Part shown: piece by piece, positions 43,622-52,770 of the stretch | Position numbering within the stretch: the stretch's first letter is position 1 | Layout: each line of letters starts with the position of its first letter | DNA from: Saccharopolyspora erythraea NRRL 2338 | GTDB taxonomy: Bacteria; Actinomycetota; Actinomycetes; Mycobacteriales; Pseudonocardiaceae | Assembly (NCBI RefSeq): GCF_000062885.1 | Contig: NC_009142.1 | Location: forward strand, 5,135,584 to 5,199,583 | Length of the DNA: 64,000 nt | Reading direction: 5' to 3' | Translations under genes and position numbers: made by a program | Notes under the pieces: model-generated | Seen by the model: only the letters and a program-made list of their open reading frames with translations | Database searches by the model: none | Told to the model about the DNA's origin: nothing

Positions 43622-44681
43622 CGCCGTGGGCGTCGCGCTCCGCGCCGGCAGGGTGATCGGGTTGCTCGCGCTGGCCGCGCTGGTGATCGCGTTCCCCAGC
43701 CTGGCGCCGGACCCGTTCATCCTGTCCGTCGGCGTGGTGATCACCAGCTACGCCGTGCTCGCCACGTCGTGGAACTTCGTCGGCGGGTTCACCGGCTACA
43801 TCTCGCTGGGCCACGCCGCCTACTCCGGACTCGGCGCCTACGCCACGGGGCTGCTGATCGTCCGCGCCGGGTTCGACCCGTGGGTGGCGCTGTTCGCCGG
43901 CGGCGTGCTGGTCGCGCTGCTGGCGGTCCCGATCGGCATCGCCAGCCTGCGGGTCCGCGGCGCGTCGTTCGTCATCGTCTCGATCGCGCTCGTGCTGATC
44001 ACGCTGCTGGTCTTCCAGAGCTGGGGCGATTTCACCGGCGGCTCCGACGGACTGCGGGTTCCCCGTCCATTCGGGCCGGACGTCATGCGCCCCGAACAGC
44101 ACGAGCGGTTCTTCTACCTGCACGCCGCGCTCCTGGCCGTCGCGCTGCTGTGCTGGTGGGTCATCGACCGCTCCCGCTTCGGCGCGGGGCTCAAGGCGAT
44201 CCGCGAGGACGAGGACAAGGCCCAGTCGCTCGGCGTGCCGACCTTCGCCTACAAACTGGTGGCGTTCGTCGTCTCGGCGTTCTTCACCGCGCTGGCGGGC
44301 GGCCTCTACGCGCTGTGGTTCGGCTTCCTGGACCCCGTCTTCCAGTTCTCCATCCTGGCTGGTTCGTACCTGGTGCTGATGAGCCTGCTCGGCGGCATCC
44401 GAAGCCTGTTCGGGCCGGTTCTGGGCGCGGTGGTCGTCGGCTACGCCATGGAGTACTTCAAGGCCCAGTACGGCGACACCCAGCTGCACCTGGTCGCGAT
44501 GGGCGTGCTGCTCGCGGTGGTGGTGCTGTTCATGCCCGACGGGATCATCCCCGCGCTCAACGGGCTGGTGAACCGGTTCCGCCCGCGTGCGGCGTCGATC
44601 CGCGAGGTCACCCAGGGCGAGCTCGCCGAACGGCGCCGCGAGGCCGAGCCGCCCACGTCGAAGCAGGAGGTGGGCCGATGA
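43605..44681 (+). CDS. HAAT ABC transporter permease, LivM type
   Basis: Second permease, 358 aa, starting with TTG at 43605. LivM marks are SWNFVGGFTGYISLGHAAY near residue 52, RFGAGLKAIREDEDKAQSLG (ATPase-coupling loop) and SLLGGIRSLFGPVLGAVV. The C-terminus carries about 40 extra charged residues. The stop overlaps the LivG start (ATGA). Confidence 0.92.
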   Translation: MRSDSDAVGVALRAGRVIGLLALAALVIAFPSLAPDPFILSVGVVITSYAVLATSWNFVGGFTGYISLGHAAYSGLGAYATGLLIVRAGFDPWVALFAGGVLVALLAVPIGIASLRVRGASFVIVSIALVLITLLVFQSWGDFTGGSDGLRVPRPFGPDVMRPEQHERFFYLHAALLAVALLCWWVIDRSRFGAGLKAIREDEDKAQSLGVPTFAYKLVAFVVSAFFTALAGGLYALWFGFLDPVFQFSILAGSYLVLMSLLGGIRSLFGPVLGAVVVGYAMEYFKAQYGDTQLHLVAMGVLLAVVVLFMPDGIIPALNGLVNRFRPRAASIREVTQGELAERRREAEPPTSKQEVGR

Positions 44682-45433
44682 GCACGGCTGGAGCCCCGGG
44701 CGCGCGGGGACTGGAAACGACGGGGCTGACCAAGTCCTTCGGCGGTGTGCGCGCCGTGGACGACGCGAGCGTGGTTTTCCACCACGGCGCGGTGAACGCG
44801 CTGATCGGCCCCAACGGGTCGGGCAAGACCACCTTCTTCAACTGCGTCACCGGGCTGGTCAAACCGGATTCCGGCATCGCGAGCTACCGCGGCGAGGACA
44901 TCACCGGCAGGCCGCCGCACCGGATCGCCCGCGCGGGGATCGGGCGCAGCTTCCAGCTCTGCCGGATCTTCCCGCGCATGACGGTCCTGGAGAACATGCT
45001 GGTCCCGGCGCGCTCGCGGTCGCTGCTCGGACGGCTGCGGTCGGCGCGCCAGCGCGACGACGTGGACCGGGCGCGCGAACTGCTCGCCCGCGTCGGCATC
45101 GAGCACCTGGAGGATGCCGAGGCACGCGATCTCTCCTACGGACAGCAGAAGCTGCTGGAGCTCGCGGGCGTGCTTATGGCCGACCCCGAGACGATCATGC
45201 TCGACGAGCCCGCGGGCGGGGTGAACCCCGCGCTGATCGACCGGATCTCGGCTCTGGTGCGAGCGCTCAACGCCGAGGGCAGGACCTTCCTCATCGTCGA
45301 GCACAACATGGACCTGGTCATGAGCCTGTCCGACCACGTCGTCGTCTTCGACCGCGGCAGGCCGATCGCCGCCGGAAGCCCGGACGAAGTCCGCGACGAC
45401 CCGCGAGTCCTGGAGGCCTACCTTGGGATCTGA
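44678..45433 (+). CDS. HAAT ABC transporter ATPase, LivG type
   Basis: 251-aa ATP-binding subunit. Walker A is GPNGSGKTT, the signature is LSYGQQ (Tyr replacing the usual first Gly, common in LivG), Walker B is TIMLDEPAGG, and the switch region is VEHNMD. RSFQLCRIFPRMTVLENM is the LivG Q-loop region. It overlaps both neighbouring genes by a few bases, so all transporter genes are coupled. Confidence 0.93.
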   Translation: MSTAGAPGARGLETTGLTKSFGGVRAVDDASVVFHHGAVNALIGPNGSGKTTFFNCVTGLVKPDSGIASYRGEDITGRPPHRIARAGIGRSFQLCRIFPRMTVLENMLVPARSRSLLGRLRSARQRDDVDRARELLARVGIEHLEDAEARDLSYGQQKLLELAGVLMADPETIMLDEPAGGVNPALIDRISALVRALNAEGRTFLIVEHNMDLVMSLSDHVVVFDRGRPIAAGSPDEVRDDPRVLEAYLGI

Positions 45434-46238
45434 GCAGCAGGGACCTGGGCAGCAGGGGGCGGGCGAGCACCTGCTCGAGCTCGTCGACATCGAGGCGGGC
45501 TACGGCCGCGCGGCGCTCGTGCTGCGCGGGCTCACGGTGCGGGTCCCGCCCGCGAGCGTGGTCTGCCTCGTGGGACCCAACGGCGCGGGCAAGTCCACGG
45601 TGCTCAAGGTGGCGAGCGGAATGCTCGCGCCGCGTTCGGGGCGGATCGTGGTCGGTGGTCGCGACGTCACCGGCCGGCGACCGCAGCAGATGCTCCAGGC
45701 TGGTCTGTCGCACGTGCTCCAGGGCCACAGCGTGTTCAAGGAGATGTCGGTGGCCGAGAACGTGCTGCTCGGCGCCTACACCGTCAAGGACAGGTCCGAG
45801 GTCGCCGAGCGCGCCGCGTTCGTCAGGGACCTCTTCCCCGTCGTGGCCCAGCGGTGGGACTCGCTGGCCGGCGTACTCTCCGGCGGGCAGCAGAAGCAGG
45901 TCGAGTTCGCCCGCTCGCTGATGGTCAGTCCGCGCGTGGTGCTGCTGGACGAACCGTCGATGGGCCTGGACCCCCGGGCGACCAACACCGTTTTCGAGCA
46001 GGTGCTGCGGATGCGCGACGCGGGCACGGCGGTCCTGCTCGTCGAGCAGAACGCCCGCCACGCGCTGGAGACCGCCGACCTGGGTTGCGTCCTCGACCTC
46101 GGCCGGGTGCACGTCTCCGGCCCGGCCGCCGACCTGCTCGCCGACCCGCAACTGGGCGAGCTCTACCTCGGACAGCGCCGCGCCTCCGGCTCGGCGCCCC
46201 ACCCGACCACTACGACATCGCCTCGGGAGCCAGCATGA
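45423..46238 (+). CDS. HAAT ABC transporter ATPase, LivF type
   Basis: Second ATPase, 271 aa. The TTG start at 45423 lies 11 bp inside the LivG gene. It has Walker A GPNGAGKST, signature LSGGQQKQ, Walker B VVLLDEPSMG and the switch VEQNARHAL. The last 30 residues are a Ser/Thr/Pro-rich extension. The Gfo/Idh gene starts within its stop codon (ATGA), physically joining transport and catabolic genes in one transcript. Confidence 0.92.
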   Translation: MGSEQQGPGQQGAGEHLLELVDIEAGYGRAALVLRGLTVRVPPASVVCLVGPNGAGKSTVLKVASGMLAPRSGRIVVGGRDVTGRRPQQMLQAGLSHVLQGHSVFKEMSVAENVLLGAYTVKDRSEVAERAAFVRDLFPVVAQRWDSLAGVLSGGQQKQVEFARSLMVSPRVVLLDEPSMGLDPRATNTVFEQVLRMRDAGTAVLLVEQNARHALETADLGCVLDLGRVHVSGPAADLLADPQLGELYLGQRRASGSAPHPTTTTSPREPA

Positions 46239-47386
46239 GCGATCACACGTACCGAATCCTGATGAACGGCGTCACCGGCCGGATGGGCTACCACCAGCAC
46301 CTGCTGCGCTCGGTGCTCGCGATCCGCGACGACGGCGGGGTGGCCCTCGACGATGGCGGCCGGATCCAGGTCGAGCCGGTCCTGGTGGGCCGCAACGCCG
46401 ACAAGCTCGCGCGCATCGCCGACCAGCACGGGGTCTCGGAGTGGAGCACCGACCTCGACGCCCTGCTCGCCGAGGACGACGCCCGGATCTACTTCGACAC
46501 CCAGGCCACCTCCGAGCGCAAGAAGGCGATCCTGAAGGCCGTGGCCGCGGGAAAGCACGTCTACACCGAGAAGCCCGTGGCCTCCTCGGTCGCCGAGGGG
46601 GAGGAGCTGGTCAGGGCCGCCGAGTCGAGCGGGATCACCCACGGCGTCGTGCACGACAAGATCTTCCTGCCGGGACTGCGCAAGCTCAAGCGCCTGGTGG
46701 AGGCCGGCTTCTTCGGCCGCATCCTGTCCGTGCGCGGCGAGTTCGGCTACTGGGTCTTCGAGGGCGACCTGCTGCCCGCGCAGCGGCCGAGCTGGAACTA
46801 CCGCGCCGAGGACGGCGGCGGGGTGGTCCTGGACATGTTCTGCCACTGGAACTACGTGCTGGAGAACCTCTTCGGCCCGGTCCGGGCGGTGACCGCGAAG
46901 GCCGTCACCCACATCCCCGAGCGCTGGGACGAGCAGGGCCGCCGCTACGACGCCACCGCCGACGACGCGGCGTATGCGATCTTCGAGCTCGAAGGCGACG
47001 TGATCGCCCAGATCAACTCCTCGTGGGCGGTACGGGTCGAACGCAAGGAGCTGGTGGAGTTCCAGGTCGACGGCACGCACGGCTCGGCCGTCGCGGGCCT
47101 GTTCGGCTGCCGGGTGCAGCCGCGGGTGCGGACCCCGCGGCCGACGTGGAACCCCGACGAGCCCACCACGGAGGACTTCCGCGCCCAGTGGGACGAGGTC
47201 CCCGACAACGTGGTGTTCGGCAACGGGTTCCGCGCCCAGTGGGAACAATTCCTGCTCGACGTGCACCACGGCAGGCCGCACCCCTACGACCTCGCCGCCG
47301 GGGTGCGCGGCCTCCGGCTCGCCGAGGCCGGACTCGCCTCGTCCGCGCAGGGACGCCGCATCGAGCTGCCCGGTGGCGCCGCATGA
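46235..47386 (+). CDS. Gfo/Idh/MocA-family NAD(P)-dependent oxidoreductase
   Basis: 383-aa dehydrogenase. The Rossmann start reads YRILMNGVTGRMGYHQHLLRS, an unusual GVTGRMG variant of the nucleotide loop. The family Lys is in YTEKPVASS, and the catalytic region DMFCHWNYVLENLFG supplies the His. Enzymes of this family oxidise sugars, polyols or sugar derivatives. It has 4-bp overlaps with the ATPase gene before and the DUF993 gene after. The substrate is probably the imported compound or its first product. Confidence 0.9.
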   Translation: MSDHTYRILMNGVTGRMGYHQHLLRSVLAIRDDGGVALDDGGRIQVEPVLVGRNADKLARIADQHGVSEWSTDLDALLAEDDARIYFDTQATSERKKAILKAVAAGKHVYTEKPVASSVAEGEELVRAAESSGITHGVVHDKIFLPGLRKLKRLVEAGFFGRILSVRGEFGYWVFEGDLLPAQRPSWNYRAEDGGGVVLDMFCHWNYVLENLFGPVRAVTAKAVTHIPERWDEQGRRYDATADDAAYAIFELEGDVIAQINSSWAVRVERKELVEFQVDGTHGSAVAGLFGCRVQPRVRTPRPTWNPDEPTTEDFRAQWDEVPDNVVFGNGFRAQWEQFLLDVHHGRPHPYDLAAGVRGLRLAEAGLASSAQGRRIELPGGAA

Positions 47387-48549
47387 GCACGTCCGCGCGC
47401 ATCGACCTGCCCAACGCCGACGGCACCTGGACCGAGGTGCGGCTGCACGAGCCGCGGGAGTGGACCGAGCACCCGAAGCCCCACTCCTCGCGGGTCGCCT
47501 TCGCCGCCGCGCACGTGGTCGCCGATCCGCTCGGGGACAACACCCCGGGCGCACCGGCCGCGGTGGACTGGGAGTCCACATTGGCCTTCCGCCGCGAGCT
47601 TTTCCGCTACGGCCTCGGTGTGGCCGAGGCGATGGACACCGCCCAGCGCAACATGGGCCTGGACTGGGACGCGGTGCGGGAGCTGATCCGCCGCAGCGCC
47701 GAGCAGGCCCGCGCGTTCGGTGCCCGGATCGCCTCCGGGGCGGGCACCGACCACCGCGACGGGATCACCACCCTCGACGAGGTCGCCGATGCGTATGCCG
47801 AGCAGGTCGGCTTCGTGGAGTCGACCGGCTCGCAGGTGATCGTGATGGCCTCCCGCCAGCTCGCCCGGATCGCCCGGTCCGCCGAGGACTACCAGCAGGT
47901 CTACGGCACCGTGCTGCGCCAGGTCTCGGAGCCGGTGATCGTGCACTGGCTCGGCGAGGTCTTCGACCCGCACCTCGCCGGGTACTGGGGTTCGGCTGAC
48001 GTGCCCACCGCCACCGCGACGTTCCTGGACCTGCTGCGCGAGCACGCCGGAAAGGTCGACGGGGTCAAGGTCTCACTGCTGTCGGCCGACCACGAACGCG
48101 CCCTGCGCGCCGCCCTTCCGGAAGGGGTGCGCCTCTACACGGGCGACGACTTCAACTACCCGGACCTGGTCCGGGGCGACTCGCAGCACCATTCGGATGC
48201 CCTGCTCGGTGCTTTCTCCGCCATCGCCCCGGCCGCGTCGGCCGCGCTCGCCGCGCTCGACGAGGGCGACGTCGCGACCTACGACGCGGAGATGGCGGCC
48301 ACGTTGCCGCTGTCGCGGCACGTGTTCAGCGCGCCGACCTCCTACTACAAGACGGGAATCGCGTTCATGGCCTGGTTGTGCGGCCACCAGCCCGGTTTCA
48401 CGATGGTCGGCGGGCTCCAGTCGGCGCGCGGCACCACGCACCTGGCGCGGATCTTCGCGCTCGCCAACGAGGTCCGGTTGCTGCCCGACCCCGAACTCGC
48501 CGCCCACCGGATGCGGCTGCACCTGGAAACCGCGGGAGCTCTGCGATGA
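47383..48549 (+). CDS. DUF993 family protein (DapA-like barrel)
   Basis: 388-aa protein of a family annotated as dihydrodipicolinate-synthase-related, activity unproven. Visible family segments: SRVAFAAAHVVADPLGDN, IDWESTLAFR-type opening (here VDWESTLAFRRELFRYGLGVAEAMDTAQ), HWLGEVFDP, KVDGVKVSLLSADHE with a Lys that could form a Schiff base, YTGDDFNYPDLV, and SAPTSYYKTGIAFMAWLCGH. It sits between Gfo/Idh and TIM-barrel genes with 4-bp overlaps, so aldol cleavage or dehydration of an oxidised sugar is a reasonable hypothesis. Confidence 0.85.
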   Translation: MSTSARIDLPNADGTWTEVRLHEPREWTEHPKPHSSRVAFAAAHVVADPLGDNTPGAPAAVDWESTLAFRRELFRYGLGVAEAMDTAQRNMGLDWDAVRELIRRSAEQARAFGARIASGAGTDHRDGITTLDEVADAYAEQVGFVESTGSQVIVMASRQLARIARSAEDYQQVYGTVLRQVSEPVIVHWLGEVFDPHLAGYWGSADVPTATATFLDLLREHAGKVDGVKVSLLSADHERALRAALPEGVRLYTGDDFNYPDLVRGDSQHHSDALLGAFSAIAPAASAALAALDEGDVATYDAEMAATLPLSRHVFSAPTSYYKTGIAFMAWLCGHQPGFTMVGGLQSARGTTHLARIFALANEVRLLPDPELAAHRMRLHLETAGALR

Positions 48550-49460
48550 GCGCTTTCCCCGACGCGGTCAGGGATCGCGACGTCCCCTCCGGTGCCGCGG
48601 CGCGGGTGTCCACTCCGGAACCCGGTGACCCGCGGCTGGCCCGGCTTTCGCTGAACCAGCGCACCACGGCGAACTGGTCGCTGCGCGAGGCGGTGGACGG
48701 CTGCACCGCGGCCGGGATCGGCTCCATCGGCGTCTGGCGGGAACCGGTCGCCGAGGCCGGCCTCGCCACCGCCGCGCGGATGATCGGCGACGCGGGGCTG
48801 CGCGTGTCGTCGGTGTGCCGAGGAGGCTTCTTCACCCCGTCGGACCCGGCGGCGCGAGCCGCCGCCCACCGTGACAACCTCGCGGCCATCGACGAGACCG
48901 CGGCGCTGGGATGCCGGACGCTCGTGCTCGTGCCCGGCGGGCTGCCGGAGGGCGACCGCGGCATCGCGGGGGCACGCTCGCGCGTCGCCGAGGCCGTCGC
49001 CGCGCTGGTGCCCCACGCTCGCGAGCGCGGGGTCCGGCTCGGCATCGAGCCGATGCACCCGGTCTTCGCCGCCGATCGCGGGGTGATCTCCACCCTCGCC
49101 CAAGCGCTCGACATCGCCGAGCAGCACCCGAGCGACGTGGCCGGAGTCGTGGTCGACACCTTCCACGTGTGGTGGGAACCGGGGATTCTGGAGCAGATCG
49201 ACCGCGCGGGCGAGCGCATCGTCAGCTACCAGGTGTGCGACTGGATCACTCCGCTGCCGGCCGACACGCTGCTCAGCCGCGGGATGGTGGGCGACGGCCA
49301 CATCGACTTCCCCGCCCTCACCCGGGCGGTCGCCGCCACCGGCTACCGGGGCGATGTCGAGGTCGAGATCTTCAACGCCGATGTCTGGGCCGCGCCCGGC
49401 ACCGACGTCCTGGCCACGATGGCCCGCCGCTACGTGGAGTTCGTGCAGCCGTACCTATAG
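48546..49460 (+). CDS. Sugar phosphate isomerase/epimerase-like TIM-barrel protein
   Basis: 304-aa protein of the xylose isomerase-like/AP endonuclease 2 fold (IolE/IolI-like). It has metal-ligand-type residues in IEPMHPVF, VVVDTFHVWWEP, YQVCDW and VEVEIFNAD. It probably isomerises or dehydrates a keto-sugar intermediate. It is the last gene of the coupled operon with Gfo/Idh and DUF993; the trio recurs in actinobacterial sugar/polyol loci (recall). The N-terminal 35 residues precede the barrel and may be a linker. Confidence 0.87.
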   Translation: MSAFPDAVRDRDVPSGAAARVSTPEPGDPRLARLSLNQRTTANWSLREAVDGCTAAGIGSIGVWREPVAEAGLATAARMIGDAGLRVSSVCRGGFFTPSDPAARAAAHRDNLAAIDETAALGCRTLVLVPGGLPEGDRGIAGARSRVAEAVAALVPHARERGVRLGIEPMHPVFAADRGVISTLAQALDIAEQHPSDVAGVVVDTFHVWWEPGILEQIDRAGERIVSYQVCDWITPLPADTLLSRGMVGDGHIDFPALTRAVAATGYRGDVEVEIFNADVWAAPGTDVLATMARRYVEFVQPYL

Positions 49461-49478
49461 CGCCGGGAAGGAAACCCG

Positions 49479-50168
49479 ATGGGAGAACGACGACTGATCG
49501 CCGCGCTGGCAGCCTGCCTGCTCGCGGTCGCGATCCCGGCGCCGGCCGCCGCTGCGCCTGCCGCCGAGCACGCCTTCGTGGTCGTGCGGCCACCGGCCAC
49601 CGACCGGTTCTGGGATCCGCTGAACCCTGCGAAGTGGGCGTTCGCGCACGGTCAGGTGATCATGACCGAGCGCGGGGACGCCCCCGAAGGTCCGCGCCGC
49701 CCCTTCGAGTACGCGATCGTCGACAAAGGACCGGAGCTCGGTTCTCTGCGCTACAGCGCCGAAGTCCGGATCGACGAACCGGTCACCCGCAACGACCGCG
49801 ACGTCGTACTGGTCTTCAACTACCAGTCCCCCACCCGCTTCTACTACGTGCACCTCTCGCAGGACAACACGATCTACCCGCACAACGGGATCTTCGTCGT
49901 CGACGACGCCGATCGCGAGCGCATCGACGACCAGTGGAACGGCACCACGGGCGCTCCCGCGGCGATCGACGACACCGACTGGCACGACGTCCGCCTCGAC
50001 TACCGCGCGTCGACGGGCGAGATCGCGGTGCACGTCGACGACTCCGGCCTGCCGCTGATGACCGCCACGGACACGCGCTTCTCCGGCGGCCGCGTCGGCT
50101 TCGGCTCGTTCGACAACCACGGCCGCATCCGCGACGTGACCGTGGCCGGAACGGCCGCGCGGCCCTAG
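49479..50168 (+). CDS. Secreted lectin-like (DUF1080/LamG-like) protein
   Basis: 229-aa exported protein with a Sec signal ending near PAAAAPAAEH. The mature part is a single concanavalin-like jelly roll: DRFWDPLNPAKWAFAHGQ, VLVFNYQSPTRFYYVHLSQD, DWHDVRLDYRASTGEIAVHVDD, GGRVGFGSFD. It resembles the 3-keto-disaccharide-hydrolase/family-16-like domain used for glycan binding. It starts 18 bp after the catabolic operon and may be read through from it. No catalytic residues could be assigned. Confidence 0.82.
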   Translation: MGERRLIAALAACLLAVAIPAPAAAAPAAEHAFVVVRPPATDRFWDPLNPAKWAFAHGQVIMTERGDAPEGPRRPFEYAIVDKGPELGSLRYSAEVRIDEPVTRNDRDVVLVFNYQSPTRFYYVHLSQDNTIYPHNGIFVVDDADRERIDDQWNGTTGAPAAIDDTDWHDVRLDYRASTGEIAVHVDDSGLPLMTATDTRFSGGRVGFGSFDNHGRIRDVTVAGTAARP

Positions 50169-50367
50169 TGCCGTGTCTCAGATGTGGCTTGCGGAGCGGG
50201 TCGCCTGGCGGAGACCCACACCGCAAGCGGCTCCGCCGCTTGTAAAGCAGAGCCCAGCCCCGAACCCCTGCGAACACGTCGGTCCCGCCCGGGGCGGGGC
50301 CGACCGGCCACCGGCTGCCACCGGTGGCGCCGACCACCCCACAACGCCGACGGATGGAGTCCGAGAG
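50169..50367. other. Intergenic region with hairpin
   Basis: 200 bp before the sugar dehydrogenase gene. An 8-bp-arm hairpin CAAGCGGC-tcc-GCCGCTTG at 50224-50242 could terminate the upstream gene. The remainder presumably holds the promoter of the following gene. An open frame from 50173 precedes the signal peptide but has no ribosome site. Confidence 0.4.
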
Positions 50368-52686
50368 ATGGGCGTGCGAAGAAGATGGGTCTCCGCGATC
50401 ACCGCGACGGTGGTCGCGGCGGCCCTGGTGGCACCAACGGCCGGTGCCGGTCCCACGACCGACCCCGACGCACCGATCACCGATCCGATCCCCGAGCAGC
50501 CGGAGCAGTCCCGCCTCGGGCTGGTCCTGCAGGAGTACGCGCAACTGCCCGCGTCGCAGGCGACGCCGCCCGCGACCGACCCGCGCCTGATCCGCCACAA
50601 CCGGATCAACTACGTCGGCGAGGTCCCCGACGGGTCGGGCCGGATGTACGTGCCCGACCTCAACGGCCCGCTCTACCTGCTCGACGGTGGGCGACAGCAC
50701 GTCTACCTGGACTTCAAGGAGCGCTTCGAGCACTTCTACTCCGGCCGCGGCATGGGCAGCGGTTTCGGCTTCGTCACCTTCCACCCGGAGTTCGCCGGGA
50801 ACGGCCGGTTCTACACGGTGCACACCGAGGACGAGGAGGCGATCGCCACCGAGGAGCCCACCTACCCGAACCAACCGGACGCGTTCGTGCAGAGCGTGGT
50901 CACCGAGTGGACGGCCGACGACCCGTCCGCCGAGAAGTTCTCGGGAACCAGCCGGGAGATCTTCCGCTTCGGGTTCAGCACCCAGATCCACGCCATCCAG
51001 CAGATCGACTTCAACCCGACCGCCAGGCCCGGCGACCCCGACTACGGCCTGCTCTACATGGCGGTCGGTGACGGGGGAATCGGACTGGACACCGACATCC
51101 CGCAGGACATGAGCACACCGGCGGGCAAGATCCTGCGGATCGATCCCGACGGCACCGACGGACCCAACGGCCAGTACGGCATCCCGGCGTCGAACCCGTT
51201 CGTCGGCAGGCCCGGTGCGATAGGCGAGATCTACGCGCTGGGGATGCGCGACCCGCACCGGTTCAGCTGGGACCCGGGCGGCAGGCACGCGATGTACCTC
51301 GGCCACATCGGCCAGCACGCGATCGAGGCGGTGTACGAGGTCCGCGCGGGCGACAACCTCGGGTGGAGCCCGCGCGAGGGACGTTTCGAGTTCCGCCCGG
51401 AGAACCAGTGCTGGCTGTACCCCCTGCCCGAGGACGACGAGAAGTACGGCTACGTCTACCCCGTGGCGGCCTACGACCACGACCCGCCGCCGAACTGGCC
51501 GTGCAACTCCGACAGCGGCCACGCCATCTCCGGTGGACAGGTCTACCGCGGGACGGATTTCCCGCGGCTGCGCGGGAAGTACATCTTCGGTGACCTCGTG
51601 GACGGCCGCGTCCTCTACACCGAGGTCGACGAGATGCGGCGCGGCGAGCAGCGCGCGCCCCTGCACGAGATGCAGCTGTTCGACACCGGCGGCAAGCGGA
51701 TGCGGATGACCGACTTCGCCGAGGACGGGCGCGTGGACCTGCGCTTCGGGACCGACTCCAAGCGCAACCTCTACCTGCTCGCCAAGGCCAACGGCAAGAT
51801 CTGGAAGGTCGTCGGCACCCGCACCGGCGCCGGATCCGAGGTCACCGACAGGGTCGAGCGCGACCTCGTCGCCTACTACGACTTCGAGCACCCCTTCGCG
51901 GCCGACGACTCCAGGGAGCTGGACGGAGGTTCGTCGCGCACCCTGCTCACGCAGGTCAACGGCGGCGAGGACATGCGGGTGCACGACGGCGCGTACCCGG
52001 GCAGCAACAACGCGCTCCAGGTGAAGCAGGTCGCGCCGGAGGCGAACGGCAACGACGACTGGAAGGCCGGAACCTGGGACGGTGACGCCGACGGTGTCGA
52101 GTCGCTCGGCGCATTCAACGGCGCCAAGGGCGCGACGGTGATGGGCTGGTTCAAGATCACCGGCGAGAACCCGAGCCCCAACTCCACCACACCCGAACCC
52201 GGGGACCGGTTCAACGCCGTCGGCCTGGCAGGCATCCTCAGCGGCGACTCCGACGGTCACGGCGTACGGGCGCTGCTGGAACTGATCAATGTGGACGGAC
52301 AGCTCCGCCTGGTCGCACTGGGCCGGAGGCTCGACGGCGGCGCTTCCCAGACCTTCGCCGCACAGCAGAACTGGCGGGAGGTGCTCCCGCCCGGCGAATG
52401 GGTGCACCTGGCCGCGACGTTCGACTACACCACCGGTGAGATGGCGCTCTACCGCAACGGGCGGCCCCTCCCGGGCTTCTACACCGTCCCGGGCGACCCG
52501 TGGCAGGTCGACAGGACCGGGACGAGCGCGACGAACCCGCGCGGGATCAAGATCGGAGGGAGCTTCCCGCGGAACGACGTCGAACGCAATCCGTGCAACT
52601 GCCGGATGGACTCGTTGATGTTCCTCGACGCCACGGCGGGCGCGGACACGATCGCGCAGCAGTACCGCCGCTTCCTGCGGCACTGA
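50368..52686 (+). CDS. Secreted PQQ-type sugar dehydrogenase (GSDH family) with LamG domain
   Basis: 772-aa exported protein with a signal peptide at about 1-27. Residues about 60-480 match the soluble glucose/sorbosone dehydrogenase propeller: MYVPDLNGPLYLLDG, QQIDFNPTARPGDPDYGLLYMAVGDGG, ASNPFVG, YALGMRDPHRFSWDPG, GDNLGWSPREG, SGGQVYRGTDFPRLRGKYIFGD. A LamG domain follows (about 510-772: VMGWFKITGEN, GEWVHLAATFDYTTGEMALYRNG). It probably oxidises a sugar or sugar polymer outside the cell. PQQ dependence is by family. The LamG tail parallels that of the GH2 protein at 4360. Confidence 0.88.
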   Translation: MGVRRRWVSAITATVVAAALVAPTAGAGPTTDPDAPITDPIPEQPEQSRLGLVLQEYAQLPASQATPPATDPRLIRHNRINYVGEVPDGSGRMYVPDLNGPLYLLDGGRQHVYLDFKERFEHFYSGRGMGSGFGFVTFHPEFAGNGRFYTVHTEDEEAIATEEPTYPNQPDAFVQSVVTEWTADDPSAEKFSGTSREIFRFGFSTQIHAIQQIDFNPTARPGDPDYGLLYMAVGDGGIGLDTDIPQDMSTPAGKILRIDPDGTDGPNGQYGIPASNPFVGRPGAIGEIYALGMRDPHRFSWDPGGRHAMYLGHIGQHAIEAVYEVRAGDNLGWSPREGRFEFRPENQCWLYPLPEDDEKYGYVYPVAAYDHDPPPNWPCNSDSGHAISGGQVYRGTDFPRLRGKYIFGDLVDGRVLYTEVDEMRRGEQRAPLHEMQLFDTGGKRMRMTDFAEDGRVDLRFGTDSKRNLYLLAKANGKIWKVVGTRTGAGSEVTDRVERDLVAYYDFEHPFAADDSRELDGGSSRTLLTQVNGGEDMRVHDGAYPGSNNALQVKQVAPEANGNDDWKAGTWDGDADGVESLGAFNGAKGATVMGWFKITGENPSPNSTTPEPGDRFNAVGLAGILSGDSDGHGVRALLELINVDGQLRLVALGRRLDGGASQTFAAQQNWREVLPPGEWVHLAATFDYTTGEMALYRNGRPLPGFYTVPGDPWQVDRTGTSATNPRGIKIGGSFPRNDVERNPCNCRMDSLMFLDATAGADTIAQQYRRFLRH

Positions 52687-52691
52687 CCGCC

Positions 52692-52770
52692 TGTCGAGCC
52701 GCTGTCCGGCTGCGGCTCGACACGCACCGCGGCGATGGCGGCCGGCCCGGCGATCAGCCGGGCCGGCCGC
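52692..52770. terminator. Double terminator between convergent genes
   Basis: The first hairpin has 11-bp arms TGTCGAGCCGC (52692-52702) and GCGGCTCGACA (52712-52722). The second has 14-bp arms GCGGCCGGCCCGGC (52738-52751) and GCCGGGCCGGCCGC (52757-52770) with loop GATCA. They serve the sugar dehydrogenase (plus) and the MFS gene (minus), respectively. Confidence 0.8.

Noticed and set aside
50224-50242. Hairpin CAAGCGGC/GCCGCTTG as end of a mobile element
   Set aside because: No transposase, target duplication or second copy in the window; a terminator is simpler.
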